From Thiosocius teredinicola (lineage in GTDB: Bacteria > Pseudomonadota > Gammaproteobacteria > Chromatiales > Chromatiaceae): a stretch of DNA of 64,000 bases. The stretch covers positions 3,273,297 to 3,337,296 of the forward strand of contig NZ_CP019936.1 of NCBI RefSeq assembly GCF_002009425.1, in the 5' to 3' direction. The notes beneath the pieces were generated by a model that searched no databases, was not told the origin of the DNA, and was given only the letters and a program-made list of their open reading frames with translations. Position 1 is the stretch's first letter. Each line of letters begins with the position of its first letter. Below are positions 9,480 to 20,572 of this stretch, piece by piece. The translations under genes were made by a program, and so were the position numbers.

Positions 9480-10826
9480 TCAGCCCGTGACCTGTGCGCG
9501 AACCACGTCGGCAATCGTGTTGGCTTTTGCGACGACGGTGTCGGCTTCGCGGCCTTCGACCATCACCCGGATCAGTGGTTCGGTGCCGGACGGACGCAGC
9601 AAGACACGCCCCTGATCGCCCATGTCGACCTCGACCGCCTGCACCGCCTCGGTCACCGATTGGCAGGCCATCACATCGGCAGCACGCGCCGTACCCAGCG
9701 GCACATTGATCAGCTCCTGCGGGTACTTGCGCATGCCCTGTCGCAGCTCGCTCAGGGTGCGTCCGGTCTTGTGGATCTCGGCCAGCACCTGCAGTGCCGA
9801 CACGATGCCGTCGCCGGTCGTGGTGCGATCACGGCAGATGATGTGCCCCGAAGGCTCGCCGCCGAGGGTCCAGTCGTTGTCGCACAACCGCTCGAGGATG
9901 TAACGATCGCCAACGCCGACCCGGTCGAAACCGACGCCGAGATCGCGCAACGCCACCTCGAGGCCGAGGTTGCTCATGTGGGTACCGACAACGTTGCCGA
10001 CCAACCCGCCGTTGCGCAGCCGCGACTGGGCGATCACGTAGATGATCTCGTCGCCGTCGACGATCTCGCCCTTGTCGTCGACCATGATCACGCGGTCACC
10101 GTCGCCGTCGAGCGCAATGCCCAGGTCGGCGCCGTTGACCCGCACCGAGCTGGCCAGCGCGCGCGGCTTGGTCGCACCGAAGCCGTCGTTGATGTTCAGG
10201 CCGTTGGGCTCGGCGCCGATCGTGATGACCTCGGCACCGATCTCTTCGAGCACGTCGGGCGCAATGTGATAGGTCGCGCCGTGTGCGCAATCGACCACGA
10301 TCTTCATGCCGCTGAAATCCATGCGCGACGGGATCGTGCTCTTGCAGAATTCGATATAGCGGCCGCGCGCGTCTTCGAGGCGCTTGGCCTTACCGAGCCG
10401 GTCGGAGCAGACGGTCGTCATCGGCTTCTCGAGTTCGGCCTCGATCGCCTCTTCGACGTCGTCCGGCAGCTTGTTGCCGGAGCCGGAGAAAAACTTGATG
10501 CCGTTGTCTTCGTGCGGATTGTGCGAGGCGCTGATGACGATACCGGCACTCGCATGCAGCGTGCGCGTCAGGTAGGCGATGCCGGGCGTCGGCATCGGGC
10601 CGAGCAAGCGAATATTCACACCCGCCGCAGCCAGACCGGCCTCGAGCGCCGCCTCGAACATGTATCCGGAGATCCGGGTGTCCTTGCCGATCAGCACCTT
10701 GGCCTGATCACCGTTGCCCAGCACCCGGCCGGCCGCCCAGCCCAACTTGAGCACAAACTCGGGATTGATGTGACCTTCACCGACGCGCCCTCTGATGCCG
10801 TCGGTTCCAAAATATTTACGCGCCAT
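9480..10826 (-). CDS. glmM: phosphoglucosamine mutase
   Basis: Converts glucosamine 6-phosphate to glucosamine 1-phosphate for peptidoglycan and LPS precursors. 448 residues from the ATG at 10826 ([13 protein letters not shown]). The open frame continues upstream into folP, but that part is not homologous. The active-site phosphoserine lies in [16 protein letters not shown]. The metal-binding loop is [13 protein letters not shown]. The sugar-binding [11 protein letters not shown] and the phosphate-binding [14 protein letters not shown] are present. It follows folP by 11 bases, the standard folP-glmM pair. Confidence 0.98.
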   Translation of the reverse strand: MARKYFGTDGIRGRVGEGHINPEFVLKLGWAAGRVLGNGDQAKVLIGKDTRISGYMFEAALEAGLAAAGVNIRLLGPMPTPGIAYLTRTLHASAGIVISASHNPHEDNGIKFFSGSGNKLPDDVEEAIEAELEKPMTTVCSDRLGKAKRLEDARGRYIEFCKSTIPSRMDFSGMKIVVDCAHGATYHIAPDVLEEIGAEVITIGAEPNGLNINDGFGATKPRALASSVRVNGADLGIALDGDGDRVIMVDDKGEIVDGDEIIYVIAQSRLRNGGLVGNVVGTHMSNLGLEVALRDLGVGFDRVGVGDRYILERLCDNDWTLGGEPSGHIICRDRTTTGDGIVSALQVLAEIHKTGRTLSELRQGMRKYPQELINVPLGTARAADVMACQSVTEAVQAVEVDMGDQGRVLLRPSGTEPLIRVMVEGREADTVVAKANTIADVVRAQVTG

Positions 10827-10837
10827 CCTCTCTATCC

Positions 10838-11677
10838 TCAGTTCTTGTCGACGCTGCCGTCCATGGTCGCCTGCCAGACCGCAATCGCATCGACCGTCGC
10901 CGCGACATCGTGCACTCGCACGATACGTGCGCCACGCTCGACCGCAATCAGCGCTGCCGCCACACTGGCAGGCATGCGTTCTTCGACCGGCCTCCCGGTG
11001 ATCGCGCCGAGCATCGATTTGCGCGAGATGCCCACCAATACGGGCACACCGAGCGTCCGAAAGGCCTCGAGCCCACGCAGCAGCTGCAGGTTGTGCTCGA
11101 CCGTCTTGCCGAAGCCGAACCCCGGATCGACCAACAGGCGATCTCGCGAGATTCCGCCCGCTTCGCACGCGGCGATGCGATTACTTAAGTATTCGATGAT
11201 ATCGGCTACGACGTCGTCATATTGAGGCGCGGCCTGCATGGTACGCGGCTCGCCCTGCATGTGCATCAGGCACACGGGCACGCGGCCGCTGGCAACCGCG
11301 GCAATCGCGCCGGGCGCCTGGAGGGCCGATACATCGTTGATCATGCCTGCACCGGCTGCAATCGCCGCACGCATCAGGTCCGGCTTGCTGGTATCGACCG
11401 AGACCGGCGTATCGAAGCTTGCGACCAGGCGCTCGACCACGGGCAACACGCGATCCATCTCTTCGGCCAGGGAAACGGCCTGTGCACCGGGACGGGTCGA
11501 TTCGCCGCCGATATCCAGTAGATCCGCGCCCTCGTCGATCATGCGCTCCGCCTGGTGCAGTGCATCGTCGAGCGTCAGGAAACGGCCGCCATCGGAGAAC
11601 GAGTCGGGCGTAACGTTGAGTATCCCCATCACGCGGGGACGCGAAAGATCGAGCAGTTTGCCGAAATCGGACGACAT
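10838..11677 (-). CDS. folP: dihydropteroate synthase
   Basis: Condenses p-aminobenzoate with dihydropterin pyrophosphate in folate synthesis. 279 residues. Signatures: [17 protein letters not shown] near the start, [30 protein letters not shown] and GISRKSMLG. The ATG at 11677 lies only 17 bases downstream of the hairpin-T terminator after ftsH. The gene therefore depends on readthrough or on a promoter hidden in the terminator region. Neighbours ftsH and glmM are the conserved context. Confidence 0.98.
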   Translation of the reverse strand: MSSDFGKLLDLSRPRVMGILNVTPDSFSDGGRFLTLDDALHQAERMIDEGADLLDIGGESTRPGAQAVSLAEEMDRVLPVVERLVASFDTPVSVDTSKPDLMRAAIAAGAGMINDVSALQAPGAIAAVASGRVPVCLMHMQGEPRTMQAAPQYDDVVADIIEYLSNRIAACEAGGISRDRLLVDPGFGFGKTVEHNLQLLRGLEAFRTLGVPVLVGISRKSMLGAITGRPVEERMPASVAAALIAVERGARIVRVHDVAATVDAIAVWQATMDGSVDKN

Positions 11678-11694
11678 ATCAGCCAGCGCAAAAC

Positions 11695-11729
11695 GAAAAA
11701 GGACCGGGCGAAGTCACTTCGCCCGGCCC
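11695..11729 (-). terminator. rho-independent terminator between ftsH and folP
   Basis: Minus strand: a GC-rich stem of about 12 pairs, GGCCGGGCGAAG against CTTCGCCCGGTCC with one G-T pair, a three-base loop, then TTTTT. It lies between the ftsH stop and the folP start. Confidence 0.8.
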
Positions 11730-11763
11730 CGGGTTGGGTGCTGCGGATTCTACCCGCTGATGA

Positions 11764-13686
11764 TCAGTGTTGTCCTGCCGGACCACCGATCGGCGACTCG
11801 CCGCTGACGTCCTTACCGTCGTCTGCTGGCGCACCGCCGCCGGGTGCAGCCGAGTCATCGTCCCAGCCGGCCGGCGGGCGCGGATCACGGCCTTCCATGA
11901 TGTCGCGGATCTGATCGCTGTCGATCGTCTCGAACTTCATCAGGGCATCAGCCATCGCGTGCAGCTTGTCGATATGGTCGTTCAAGATGCCGGCAGCACG
12001 ATCGTAGTTACGATCGATGAAGGCACGCACCTCCTCGTCGATGGCATGCGCGGTGTCATCCGACAGCGCCTTGTGCTGGGTAACCGAACGACCGAGGAAT
12101 ACCTCGCCTTCGTCTTCGCCGTAGGCCAGCGGTCCCATGCGGTCGGACAGACCCCACTTGGTCACCATGTTGCGGGCTATGTCGGTCGCTCGCATGATGT
12201 CGTTCGACGCACCGGTGGTCACCGACTGCGCACCGAAGATCAGCTCTTCGGCGATACGCCCGCCGAACAGGCTCGAGATCTGGCTCTCGAGGTGCTCCTT
12301 GCTGTGGCTGTAACGGTCCTCTTCCGGCAGGAACATGGTCACACCCAGCGCACGACCGCGCGGGATGATCGACACCTTGTACACCGGATCGTGCGACGGC
12401 ACGTTCAGGCCGACGATGGCATGCCCTGCCTCGTGATAGGCGGTCAGACGCTTCTCGTCTTCCTTCATCGCCATCGACTTGCGCTCGGCGCCCATCATGA
12501 TCTTGTCTTTGGCCTTCTCCATGTCTTCCATGTCGACCAGGCGCTTGTTGGCGCGCGCGGCGAACAGGGCCGCCTCGTTGACCAGGTTGGCCAGGTCGGC
12601 ACCGGAGAAGCCCGGCGTACCGCGTGCGATCAACGACGGCTTGACGTCGTCGGCGAGCGGCACTTTGCGCATGTGCACTTTCAGGATCTGCTCGCGACCG
12701 AGGATGTCCGGCAGGCCGACCACGACCTGGCGGTCGAAACGGCCGGGGCGCAGCAATGCGGGATCGAGCACGTCCGGACGGTTGGTCGCAGCGATCACGA
12801 TGACGCCTTCGTTACCTTCGAAACCGTCCATCTCGACCAGCAACTGGTTCAGGGTCTGCTCGCGCTCGTCGTGACCGCCGCCGAGACCGGCGCCACGGTG
12901 ACGACCGACTGCGTCGATCTCATCGATAAAGATGATGCACGGGGCGTGTTTCTTCGCCTGGTCGAACATGTCGCGCACACGCGATGCACCGACACCGACA
13001 AACATCTCGACGAAGTCCGAACCGGAGATCGTGAAGAACGGCACCTTGGCCTCACCGGCAATCGCACGCGCCAGCAGGGTTTTACCCGTACCGGGCGGTC
13101 CGACCATCAGCACGCCGCTCGGGATCTTGCCGCCGAGTTTCTGGAACTTGGACGGATCTTTGAGGAAGTCGACCAGCTCTTTGACCTCTTCCTTCGCCTC
13201 TTCACAGCCGGCGACATCCGAGAAAGTCACTTTGACCTGGTCTTCGGTGAGCATGCGCGCCTTGCTCTTGCCGAACGACATGGCGCCACGTCCTGCGCCC
13301 CCGCCCTGCATCTGGCGCATGAAGAAGATCCACAGACCAATCAGGATGAACAGCGGGAACCAGTTGATCAAGATATTCCACAGGATCGACGGCTTTTCCG
13401 GCGGCTCGGCGCGGATCTCTACGTTCGCATTGAGCAATTGATCGACCAGCTTGTCGTCGGCAGGCGCATCCGTAGAGAAGCGGCTACCGGACGTCATCAC
13501 GCCGTCGATGCGACCATCTTTATAGATGGTGACACTGGCGACGTTCTTGCGTTCGACCTGCTCAATGAACTTTGAATAGGTGAGTTCGGGCGAAGAGGGT
13601 TTCTGCGCCGTGAAGCTGTTGAAAACCGTCATCAGCACGACGGCGATGATGACCCACAGTACGATATTTTTGGCCATGTCGTTCAC
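11764..13686 (-). CDS. ftsH: ATP-dependent zinc metalloprotease FtsH
   Basis: Membrane AAA+ protease degrading misfolded membrane proteins and regulators such as LpxC. 640 residues. Two N-terminal helices ([16 protein letters not shown] and [18 protein letters not shown]) flank a periplasmic domain. The AAA module has GPPGTGKT (Walker A), [15 protein letters not shown] (Walker B) and the second region of homology [19 protein letters not shown]. The zinc site is HEAGH. A GTG at 13686 has a GGGGAA ribosome-binding site. An ATG three codons later (13677, MAKNIVLW) matches the family start, so either is possible. The C-terminal tail is Pro/Gly/Asp-rich. Confidence 0.98.
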   Translation of the reverse strand: MNDMAKNIVLWVIIAVVLMTVFNSFTAQKPSSPELTYSKFIEQVERKNVASVTIYKDGRIDGVMTSGSRFSTDAPADDKLVDQLLNANVEIRAEPPEKPSILWNILINWFPLFILIGLWIFFMRQMQGGGAGRGAMSFGKSKARMLTEDQVKVTFSDVAGCEEAKEEVKELVDFLKDPSKFQKLGGKIPSGVLMVGPPGTGKTLLARAIAGEAKVPFFTISGSDFVEMFVGVGASRVRDMFDQAKKHAPCIIFIDEIDAVGRHRGAGLGGGHDEREQTLNQLLVEMDGFEGNEGVIVIAATNRPDVLDPALLRPGRFDRQVVVGLPDILGREQILKVHMRKVPLADDVKPSLIARGTPGFSGADLANLVNEAALFAARANKRLVDMEDMEKAKDKIMMGAERKSMAMKEDEKRLTAYHEAGHAIVGLNVPSHDPVYKVSIIPRGRALGVTMFLPEEDRYSHSKEHLESQISSLFGGRIAEELIFGAQSVTTGASNDIMRATDIARNMVTKWGLSDRMGPLAYGEDEGEVFLGRSVTQHKALSDDTAHAIDEEVRAFIDRNYDRAAGILNDHIDKLHAMADALMKFETIDSDQIRDIMEGRDPRPPAGWDDDSAAPGGGAPADDGKDVSGESPIGGPAGQH

Positions 13687-13792
13687 GGCAGTTCCCCATG
13701 CCTAAAGGCGTTGCCGTTCGGCAATGACACCGAACATGCTGATCGTTGGCGCCCAACGGGACCCCAGTTTCTCATAGCGTTTTCGTAACCTA

Positions 13793-14413
13793 CTACGAAT
13801 GATAGTTCCCGGCTACCAGATAAACCTCGCGGCTTTTGGGCCGCGAAGCCTTGGGTTTGCGCGTCACGGCGCGACCGAAATCCGCCTTCACCTGGCGCAT
13901 CCAGTCGTCGAACCCCTCGCCGTGGAACACTTTACAGACGAAGCCGCCGCCGGGACGCAGCCGCTGTTCGCAAAAATCCAGTGCCAGTTCGCACAGATGC
14001 ATGGCGCGCGGCTGATCCACCGCAGCCACCCCGCTTACATTGGGGGCCATATCCGAAATCACAAGATCGACCGGCTGTCCGTCCAGGGCGGCGTCGAGCT
14101 TGACCAGGGCTTCATCCTCGCGGAAATCCCCCTGGATCACCGTCACGCCGGGCAGTTCATCCATCGGCAGGATGTCGAAGGCGATTACCTTTCCCTTTGG
14201 CCCAACCAGATCGTGCGCCACCTGCGACCAGCCACCCGGTGCGGCACCCAGGTCGACGATCACCTGACCGGGCTTGATCATCCGGTCTTTTTCCTGAAGT
14301 TCCAATAGCTTGTAAGCAGCACGCGAGCGGTAGCCTTCACGCTTGGAGCGTTTGACGTACTCATCATTGACATGCCGCTGCATCCAGCGGTGACTGCTTT
14401 TCGATCGTGCCAT
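13793..14413 (-). CDS. rlmE: 23S rRNA 2'-O-ribose U2552 methyltransferase
   Basis: Methylates U2552 in the ribosomal A-loop, a late step in large-subunit assembly (RrmJ/FtsJ). 206 residues from the ATG at 14413 (MARSKSSHRWMQRH). An in-frame extension to 14476 is not conserved. SAM-binding motif VIDLGAAPGGWSQ appears as IVDLGAAPGGWSQVA. The catalytic Asp lies in ISDMAPNVSG, and the catalytic Lys in FVCKVFHGEGFDD. Upstream of ftsH in the same direction and divergent from yhbY, as in most gammaproteobacteria. Confidence 0.97.
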   Translation of the reverse strand: MARSKSSHRWMQRHVNDEYVKRSKREGYRSRAAYKLLELQEKDRMIKPGQVIVDLGAAPGGWSQVAHDLVGPKGKVIAFDILPMDELPGVTVIQGDFREDEALVKLDAALDGQPVDLVISDMAPNVSGVAAVDQPRAMHLCELALDFCEQRLRPGGGFVCKVFHGEGFDDWMRQVKADFGRAVTRKPKASRPKSREVYLVAGNYHS

Positions 14414-14554
14414 GAAGGTTTTAGGCCAATCGGCCGGAAAACGAATCCGGATTATGCCATCCCCTGCCTTCGGCATGATTCAGAATCCGCAATCGACGTA
14501 CCCCAGTTGCTGCATTTCGCTTATAGTTGGCGGCCTTTTTTGCGAATCCTTGCG

Positions 14555-14851
14555 ATGAAATTATCCGAATCTCAAAAACGCCACCTGCGCGGCCTTGGAC
14601 ACCACCTGAAACCCGTCGTCTGGGTCGGCCAACACGGCCTTAAAGACAGCGTCATTGCCGAGATCGAGCAGGCCTTGGATTCGCATGAGTTGATCAAAGT
14701 GAAGATCGCCGCCGACCGCGAAACGCGCGTCGCCATTGGCGAAGACATCTGTGAAAAGACCCATGCCGAGCCGATTCACAGTATCGGTCAGATGCTCATC
14801 CTGTTTCGGCGTAACGCTGAAAAGCCGAAGGTGGCGTTGCCGTCGTCCTGA
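14555..14851 (+). CDS. yhbY: ribosome assembly RNA-binding protein YhbY (CRM domain)
   Basis: Small CRM-domain RNA-binding protein that associates with the pre-50S subunit. 98 residues from the ATG at 14555 (MKLSESQKRHLRGLGHHLKP). The hallmark GxxG loop region is seen as VWVGQHGLKDSVIAEIEQAL, and the C-terminal half reads HELIKVKIAAD and IGQMLILFRRN. The frame is open upstream to 14372, but that part overlaps rlmE on the other strand. Divergent from rlmE and convergent with greA (8-base gap). Confidence 0.95.
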   Translation: MKLSESQKRHLRGLGHHLKPVVWVGQHGLKDSVIAEIEQALDSHELIKVKIAADRETRVAIGEDICEKTHAEPIHSIGQMLILFRRNAEKPKVALPSS

Positions 14852-14858
14852 TTCGGCA

Positions 14859-15335
14859 CTACTCGTAGCGGACTTCGAGAATCTCGAATTCGTGGGTGCC
14901 GCCCGGCGCCTCGAGCGCGACTTCGTCGCCCTCGCTCTTGCCGATCAGGGCACGCGCCACGGGTGAGGTCACCGAGATCTTGTTGTGCTTTAGATCGGCC
15001 TCGTCGACGCCCACGATCTGGTAGGTCTTTTCTTTGTCGGTGTTCAAATCGAGCAGCACCACGGTAGCGCCGAAGATCACCTTGCCGCCGGCATTAACCT
15101 GGGTCACGTCGATAATCTGAGCGTGCGACAACTTGGCCTCGATGTCCTTGATACGACCTTCGATAAAGCCCTGCTGCTCACGCGCTGCGTGATACTCCGC
15201 GTTTTCCTTCAGGTCGCCATGCGCGCGCGCCTCGGATATCGCCGCAATCACGGCCGGACGCTTGACGCTCTTCAGTTCGTTCAGCTCGGCGCGCAAGCGC
15301 TCGGCACCATGCAGGGTCATCGGATGTTTTTCCAT
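14859..15335 (-). CDS. greA: transcription elongation factor GreA
   Basis: Binds the RNA polymerase secondary channel and stimulates cleavage of backtracked RNA. 158 residues, standard length. The N-terminal coiled coil contains the conserved acidic tip in [20 protein letters not shown]. The C-terminal FKBP-like domain reads [20 protein letters not shown] and [13 protein letters not shown]. The ATG at 15335 has a GGAGGAG ribosome-binding site. It starts 25 bases after carB in the same direction, a common carB-greA arrangement. Confidence 0.98.
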   Translation of the reverse strand: MEKHPMTLHGAERLRAELNELKSVKRPAVIAAISEARAHGDLKENAEYHAAREQQGFIEGRIKDIEAKLSHAQIIDVTQVNAGGKVIFGATVVLLDLNTDKEKTYQIVGVDEADLKHNKISVTSPVARALIGKSEGDEVALEAPGGTHEFEILEVRYE

Positions 15336-15360
15336 TCGTCGTCTCCTCCGTCGGTCGCGA

Positions 15361-18300
15361 TCAACCGTGAAGTTCGCGCAGGCTGTTCACATTCAATTGA
15401 TCCGGCTGCTGCAATGCAAGTACCGCGGCCTCGGCGCCCGAAATCGTGGTCGTATAGCTGACCTTGTGCTGCAACGCCGTGCGGCGGATCGATGCGGAGT
15501 CGATGATCGCCTGCTTGCCTTCCGTCGTATTGATGATCAGATCGAACTCGTCGTTCTTGATCATGTCGACGATATGCGGCCGGCCTTCCTTCACCTTGTT
15601 GACCACGGCGCACTCAATGCCCGCCTCGCTGATCGAGCGGCAGGTACCGCGCGTAGCCGAGATCTGGAAACCAAGATCGGCCAGCTTGCGCGCCACGCTG
15701 ACGGCACGCGCCCGATCGGCCTCGCGTACCGATAGCAGCGCCCGGCCGCTGCGCGGCAACAACACGCTGCCGCCTTCGTTGGCCTTGGCATAGGCCTCGC
15801 CAAAGGTGCGGCCGACGCCCATGACCTCGCCGGTCGATTTCATTTCCGGGCCCAACAGGGTGTCGACACCGGGGAATTTGACGAACGGAAACACTGCCTC
15901 TTTTACGTAGTAGTGCTTGGGAATAATCTCGCCATCGATGCCCTGCTCCTTGAGCGACTTGCCCGCCATGCAGCGCGCTGCGATCTTGGCCAGCGGGCGG
16001 CTGGTCGCTTTCGACACGAACGGCACGGTACGCGAGGCGCGCGGGTTCACTTCGAGCAGGTAGATGTCGTCGCCCTTGATCGCGAACTGCGTATTCATCA
16101 GGCCGACGACCTTGAGCGCATGCGCCAGCTTGCGGATCTGTTCGCGCATGCGATCTTGCACCGAGTTGCTCAGCGTATACGGCGGCAGCGAGCACGCCGA
16201 GTCGCCGGAGTGCACGCCGGCCTGTTCGATGTGTTCCATGATGCCGCCGATCAGCACGTCTTCGCCGTCGCAGATCGCATCGATATCGACTTCGATCGCA
16301 TCGTCGAGGAAACGGTCGAGCAACACCGGCGATTCATTGGAGACCTTAACGGCCTCACGCATGTAGCGGCGCAGATCGTCTTCATCGTGCACGATCTCCA
16401 TCGCGCGGCCACCCAACACGTAAGAGGGACGCACAACCAGCGGATAACCGATCTCTGCTGCCAACTGCACCGCCTGCTCCGCCTCGGTCGCTGTGCGGTT
16501 CGGCGGCTGCTTAAGGCCTTCGCGCTCAACCAGCTTCTGGAAGCGCTCCCGGTCTTCGGCCAGGTCGATCGAATCCGGCGAGGTGCCGATGATCGGCGCA
16601 CCCGCGGCTTCGAGATCTTCGGCCAGCTTGAGCGGCGTCTGGCCGCCGTACTGCACAATGATGCCTTTCGGATTCTCTTTGTGAACGATCTCGAGCACGT
16701 CTTCGAGCGTCAGCGGTTCGAAATACAGGCGATCGGACGTGTCGTAATCGGTCGATACGGTTTCCGGGTTGCAGTTGACCATGATGGTCTCGTAGCCGTC
16801 TTCGCGCATGGCGAACGCAGCGTGCACACAGCAATAGTCGAACTCGATACCCTGACCGATACGGTTCGGCCCGCCACCGAGCACCATGATCTTGTTGTTG
16901 TCGGTCGGCTCGGCTTCGCACTCTTCCTCGTAGGTTGAGTACATGTAAGCCGTGCTCGATGCGAATTCGGCCGCACAGGTATCGACGCGCTTGTAAACCG
17001 GGCGCACGCCCAGTTCATAGCGATGCTGGCGCAGCTCCGCCTCGGGAATTTCCAGCAGGTCGGCAAGCCGCTTGTCGGAGAACCCCTTGCGCTTGAGCTC
17101 GCGCATGCGCGCCGCATTGAGCGCCTCGACGCCACCGTCACGCACGGCAGCCTCGTCGCGCAGCAGGTCTTGAATCTGTACCAGGAACCAGCGATCGATC
17201 TTGGTGTGATCGAACACGTCTTCCAACGAAAAGCCCATGCGGAAGGCATCGGCCACGTACCACAGGCGTTCGGCGCTGGGCTGGCGGATCTCGGAGATCA
17301 CGACATCGCGCACATCGTCCGCACTCAGATCGACGACCGGATCGAGCCCGGCCTTGCCGGTTTCCAGGCCACGCAGTGCCTTCTGCAGCGATTCCTGGAA
17401 GGTGCGGCCGATCGCCATGACCTCGCCCACCGATTTCATCTGCGTGGTCAGGCGCGCATCGGCCTGCGGAAACTTTTCAAAGGCGAAACGCGGCACCTTG
17501 GTCACGACATAGTCGATCGACGGTTCGAACGAAGCCGGGGTGACACCGCCGGTGATCTCGTTGCGCAGTTCGTCGAGCGTGTAGCCGACCGCCAGCTTGG
17601 CGGCGACCTTGGCGATCGGGAAGCCGGTCGCCTTCGAGGCGAGCGCCGAGGAACGCGACACGCGCGGGTTCATCTCGATGATGATCATGCGCCCGTCGTC
17701 CGGGTTGATCGCGAACTGTACGTTCGACCCACCGGTATCGACGCCAATCTCGCGCAACACCGCCAGCGAGGCGTTACGCATGATCTGGTATTCCTTGTCG
17801 GTCAGCGTCTGCGCCGGCGCGACGGTGATCGAGTCACCGGTATGCACGCCCATCGGATCGAGGTTTTCGATCGAGCAGACGATGATGCAGTTGTCGTTGC
17901 GATCGCGCACGACCTCCATCTCGTATTCTTTCCAGCCGAGAATGGACTCTTCGATCAACAGCTCGGAGGTCGGCGACAGATCGAGGCCGCGGGCGCAGAT
18001 CTCTTCGAATTCTTCGCGGTTGTAGGCGATACCGCCGCCCGAGCCACCCATCGTGAACGACGGGCGGATGATCGTCGGGAAGCCGATCTGCGCCTGCACC
18101 TGGTTGGCCTCTTCGAGCGAGTGCGCGACTGCCGAACGCGGCATGTCGAGTCCGATCTTGCGCATCGCCTTGCGGAACAGATCGCGATCTTCGGCCTTGT
18201 CGATCGCCTCACGGCTGGCACCGACCATCTCGACGCCATGTTCTTCGAGCACGCCTTCACGCACCAGGTCGAGCGCGCAGTTCAGCGCGGTCTGGCCGCC

Positions 18301-18570
18301 CATGGTCGGCAGCAGGGCGTCGGGCTTTTCCTTTTCGATGATCTTGGCGACCGTGCGCCAGGTGATGGGCTCGATGTAGACGGCGTCGGCCATGTCCGGA
18401 TCGGTCATGATCGTCGCCGGGTTGGAGTTGACCAGAATGACGCGGAAGCCTTCCTCCTGCAGCGCCTTGCAGGCCTGCGCACCGGAATAGTCGAACTCGC
18501 ATGCCTGACCGATAACGATCGGGCCTGCGCCGATGATGAGGATGCTCTTGATGTCTGTTCTTTTAGGCAT
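15361..18570 (-). CDS. carB: carbamoyl-phosphate synthase large subunit
   Basis: Makes carbamoyl phosphate from bicarbonate, ammonia delivered by CarA, and two ATP, for arginine and pyrimidine synthesis. 1069 residues with the internal duplication typical of the family. The first ATP-grasp half opens [30 protein letters not shown], given here in two parts ([19 protein letters not shown] then [11 protein letters not shown]). The second repeats this as [40 protein letters not shown] and [20 protein letters not shown] are the paired metal/ATP motifs. The C-terminal methylglyoxal-synthase-like allosteric domain ends [10 protein letters not shown]. It lies 76 bases after carA. Confidence 0.99.
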   Translation of the reverse strand: MPKRTDIKSILIIGAGPIVIGQACEFDYSGAQACKALQEEGFRVILVNSNPATIMTDPDMADAVYIEPITWRTVAKIIEKEKPDALLPTMGGQTALNCALDLVREGVLEEHGVEMVGASREAIDKAEDRDLFRKAMRKIGLDMPRSAVAHSLEEANQVQAQIGFPTIIRPSFTMGGSGGGIAYNREEFEEICARGLDLSPTSELLIEESILGWKEYEMEVVRDRNDNCIIVCSIENLDPMGVHTGDSITVAPAQTLTDKEYQIMRNASLAVLREIGVDTGGSNVQFAINPDDGRMIIIEMNPRVSRSSALASKATGFPIAKVAAKLAVGYTLDELRNEITGGVTPASFEPSIDYVVTKVPRFAFEKFPQADARLTTQMKSVGEVMAIGRTFQESLQKALRGLETGKAGLDPVVDLSADDVRDVVISEIRQPSAERLWYVADAFRMGFSLEDVFDHTKIDRWFLVQIQDLLRDEAAVRDGGVEALNAARMRELKRKGFSDKRLADLLEIPEAELRQHRYELGVRPVYKRVDTCAAEFASSTAYMYSTYEEECEAEPTDNNKIMVLGGGPNRIGQGIEFDYCCVHAAFAMREDGYETIMVNCNPETVSTDYDTSDRLYFEPLTLEDVLEIVHKENPKGIIVQYGGQTPLKLAEDLEAAGAPIIGTSPDSIDLAEDRERFQKLVEREGLKQPPNRTATEAEQAVQLAAEIGYPLVVRPSYVLGGRAMEIVHDEDDLRRYMREAVKVSNESPVLLDRFLDDAIEVDIDAICDGEDVLIGGIMEHIEQAGVHSGDSACSLPPYTLSNSVQDRMREQIRKLAHALKVVGLMNTQFAIKGDDIYLLEVNPRASRTVPFVSKATSRPLAKIAARCMAGKSLKEQGIDGEIIPKHYYVKEAVFPFVKFPGVDTLLGPEMKSTGEVMGVGRTFGEAYAKANEGGSVLLPRSGRALLSVREADRARAVSVARKLADLGFQISATRGTCRSISEAGIECAVVNKVKEGRPHIVDMIKNDEFDLIINTTEGKQAIIDSASIRRTALQHKVSYTTTISGAEAAVLALQQPDQLNVNSLRELHG

Positions 18571-18646
18571 GTGCTACCAACCACGAGAGGCGCGTTGCGC
18601 CAGTAATCCAATCGGCTCGTCCTTGTGCGCCGGGTTTCCCCTGCCC

Positions 18647-19774
18647 TCAGCGGGCTTCCATCAATTCGATAAAGTGATCAAACACCGGTGCCACGTCGTG
18701 CGGCCCGGGACTGGCTTCCGGATGCCCCTGAAAGCTGAAGGCCGGCCGGTCGGTGCGATGGATGCCCTGCAACGATCCATCGAACAGTGATTTGTGCGTC
18801 GCCCGCAGCGTGTCCGGCAGGCTCGCTTCGTCCACGGCAAAACCGTGGTTCTGACTGGAGATCATCACCGTGCCTTTTTCCAGGTCCTGTACCGGATGGT
18901 TGGCGCCGTGATGACCGAATTTCATTTTTACCGTCTTGGCACCCGATGCCAGGCCCAGCAACTGGTGGCCAAGGCAGATACCGAAGGTCGGCATGCCGGT
19001 GTCGACGATCTCTTTGATGGCGTCGACCGCGTAATCGCACGGCTCCGGGTCGCCCGGGCCATTGGAAAGGAACACGCCATCGGGCGACATCGCCAACACG
19101 TCGGCGGCCGGGGTCTTGGCCGGCACCACGGTCACGCGACAGCCGCGGTCGACCAACATACGCAGGATGTTGCGCTTGATGCCGTAGTCGTAGGCCACGA
19201 CATGGAACTTGGCCTGCTCGGGATCGCACTCGACGTGGCCTTCACCCAGCTTCCAGGTGCCTTCGCCCCAGGTGTAGGACGAATCGGTGGTGACCTCTTT
19301 GGCCAGATCCATGCCCTTCAGGCCGGGAAAAGCGCGCGCAGCCTCGAGCGCCGCCGCCTCGTTGATCTGGCCGGCCATGATGCAGCCGTTCTGCGCACCC
19401 TTCTCACGCAGCACACGTGTCAGGCGGCGGGTATCGATATCGGCGATCGCGACGATGCCGTTGCTGCCGAGATACTCTTGCAGCGAACGCTCACTGCGGA
19501 AGTTGCTGACGATCAGCGGCAGATCGCGGATCACCAGGCCGGCCGCGTGAATCGCGCCGGATTCCTCGTCCTCGCCGTTCACCCCGGTGTTGCCGATGTG
19601 CGGATAGGTCAGTGTGACGATCTGACGGCTGTATGAGGGATCGGTGAGGATCTCCTGGTAGCCGGTCATCGCCGTGTTGAACACGACCTCGCCGACGGTC
19701 TGGCCTTCCGCACCAATGGAACGGCCGTGAAAAATGCTGCCATCTTCAAGAACAAGTATCGCCGGACTGGTCAT
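18647..19774 (-). CDS. carA: carbamoyl-phosphate synthase small subunit
   Basis: Glutamine amidotransferase subunit that supplies ammonia to CarB. 375 residues. The N-terminal domain contains [35 protein letters not shown] and [13 protein letters not shown]. The class I glutaminase domain has the catalytic Cys in [13 protein letters not shown], with HGANHPVQ and the His/Glu of the triad near [10 protein letters not shown]. It is first in a carAB-greA unit and starts at the ATG at 19774 after a 206-base gap holding a promoter candidate. Confidence 0.99.
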   Translation of the reverse strand: MTSPAILVLEDGSIFHGRSIGAEGQTVGEVVFNTAMTGYQEILTDPSYSRQIVTLTYPHIGNTGVNGEDEESGAIHAAGLVIRDLPLIVSNFRSERSLQEYLGSNGIVAIADIDTRRLTRVLREKGAQNGCIMAGQINEAAALEAARAFPGLKGMDLAKEVTTDSSYTWGEGTWKLGEGHVECDPEQAKFHVVAYDYGIKRNILRMLVDRGCRVTVVPAKTPAADVLAMSPDGVFLSNGPGDPEPCDYAVDAIKEIVDTGMPTFGICLGHQLLGLASGAKTVKMKFGHHGANHPVQDLEKGTVMISSQNHGFAVDEASLPDTLRATHKSLFDGSLQGIHRTDRPAFSFQGHPEASPGPHDVAPVFDHFIELMEAR

Positions 19775-19921
19775 TTATACGCGCACAAAAAGCCGGTAGA
19801 GACACGCTATCGCTATCTCTCCCGGTCACTAGAATTTTTTGAATCTGGTGGACCTGCAACGCTGTGTTGCAGTGCGCAATGTTACGGTAAGCCGCGTGCC
19901 GCTGTCCACGCCCCGCGCTTA

Positions 19922-19930
19922 ATTCTAACA
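19922..19930 (-). promoter_or_regulatory. possible extended -10 promoter element upstream of carA
   Basis: Minus strand TGTTAGAAT, a good extended -10 (TG-N-TAGAAT), about 150 bases before the carA ATG. No convincing -35 precedes it. A perfect 7-base-pair hairpin (19854-19872, arms CTGCAAC/GTTGCAG) lies in the leader downstream, with no T run. Confidence 0.3.
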
Positions 19931-19980
19931 GCCACACGCGCCACTGTGTGCCGGTGTTTGCGACCTGTCGCCCAATGACG

Positions 19981-20421
19981 TCACGCCAAGCGGTGCTGAC
20001 GCGTCCAGGCGACAATATTCGCAGCATCCATCGCCCCGGCAACCCGGTCGATCTCGCGCCCGCCGGCAAACAGGATCATGGTCGGGATGCTGCGGATTCC
20101 GAACTGCGCCGCCACGGCCTGTTCGTTCTCGGTGTTCACCTTCAAGAGCCGCACCTGGGGCTCGAGCTGAGCCGCGGCCTGTGCAAAAGCGGGCGCCATC
20201 ATCTTGCACGGCCCGCACCAGGGCGCCCAGAAATCGACCAGTAATGGGATATCGCTGCGCGCGAACTGCTGTTGAAAACCCTGGCCGTTAACTTCAGCCG
20301 GATGGGCGGCGAACAAGGGCTGCTTGCAGCGCCCGCACTTGCCGCCGGCGCCGAGCCGATCGACCGGCACCCGATTCACGCCATTGCAGTGAGGACAGAC
20401 CACGTGTTTCGATTCGCTCAC
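19981..20421 (-). CDS. trxC: thioredoxin 2 (zinc-finger thioredoxin TrxC)
   Basis: Cytoplasmic disulfide reductase of the TrxC type. 146 residues from a GTG at 20421 (SESKHVVCPHC) with GGAG nine bases upstream. The frame is open to 20526, but the extra 35 residues are not family-like. The N-terminal zinc-binding cysteine pairs are C9/C12 (CPHC) and C29/C32 (CGRC). The thioredoxin fold follows with active site WCGPCK (C69, C72) and the cis-proline loop IRSIPTMILF. It lies head to head with the CnoX-like gene, so two redox proteins share one control region. Confidence 0.93.
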   Translation of the reverse strand: MSESKHVVCPHCNGVNRVPVDRLGAGGKCGRCKQPLFAAHPAEVNGQGFQQQFARSDIPLLVDFWAPWCGPCKMMAPAFAQAAAQLEPQVRLLKVNTENEQAVAAQFGIRSIPTMILFAGGREIDRVAGAMDAANIVAWTRQHRLA

Positions 20422-20572
20422 TACCCTACTCCAGAAAACTTCGTTGCATGCCGGGTAAATAGGGTCGTCACGCTCGAACTTCAAGCACCCTGCGCCCCCC
20501 TTGCAATTGTTCGCCATCGACCGCATTTTTGCGCATTGAGACTAAACCTACGCACGTTTGGAGCCGGTTACG

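Noticed and set aside
9660-13575. Very long plus-strand open frames opposite glmM and ftsH (521 and 602 codons)
   Set aside because: They are codon-position shadows of GC-rich genes on the other strand, have low-complexity Arg/His/Asp-rich translations and match no family.
17023-18606. 527-codon plus-strand frame opposite carB
   Set aside because: Mirror of carB coding bias, with no recognisable domain.
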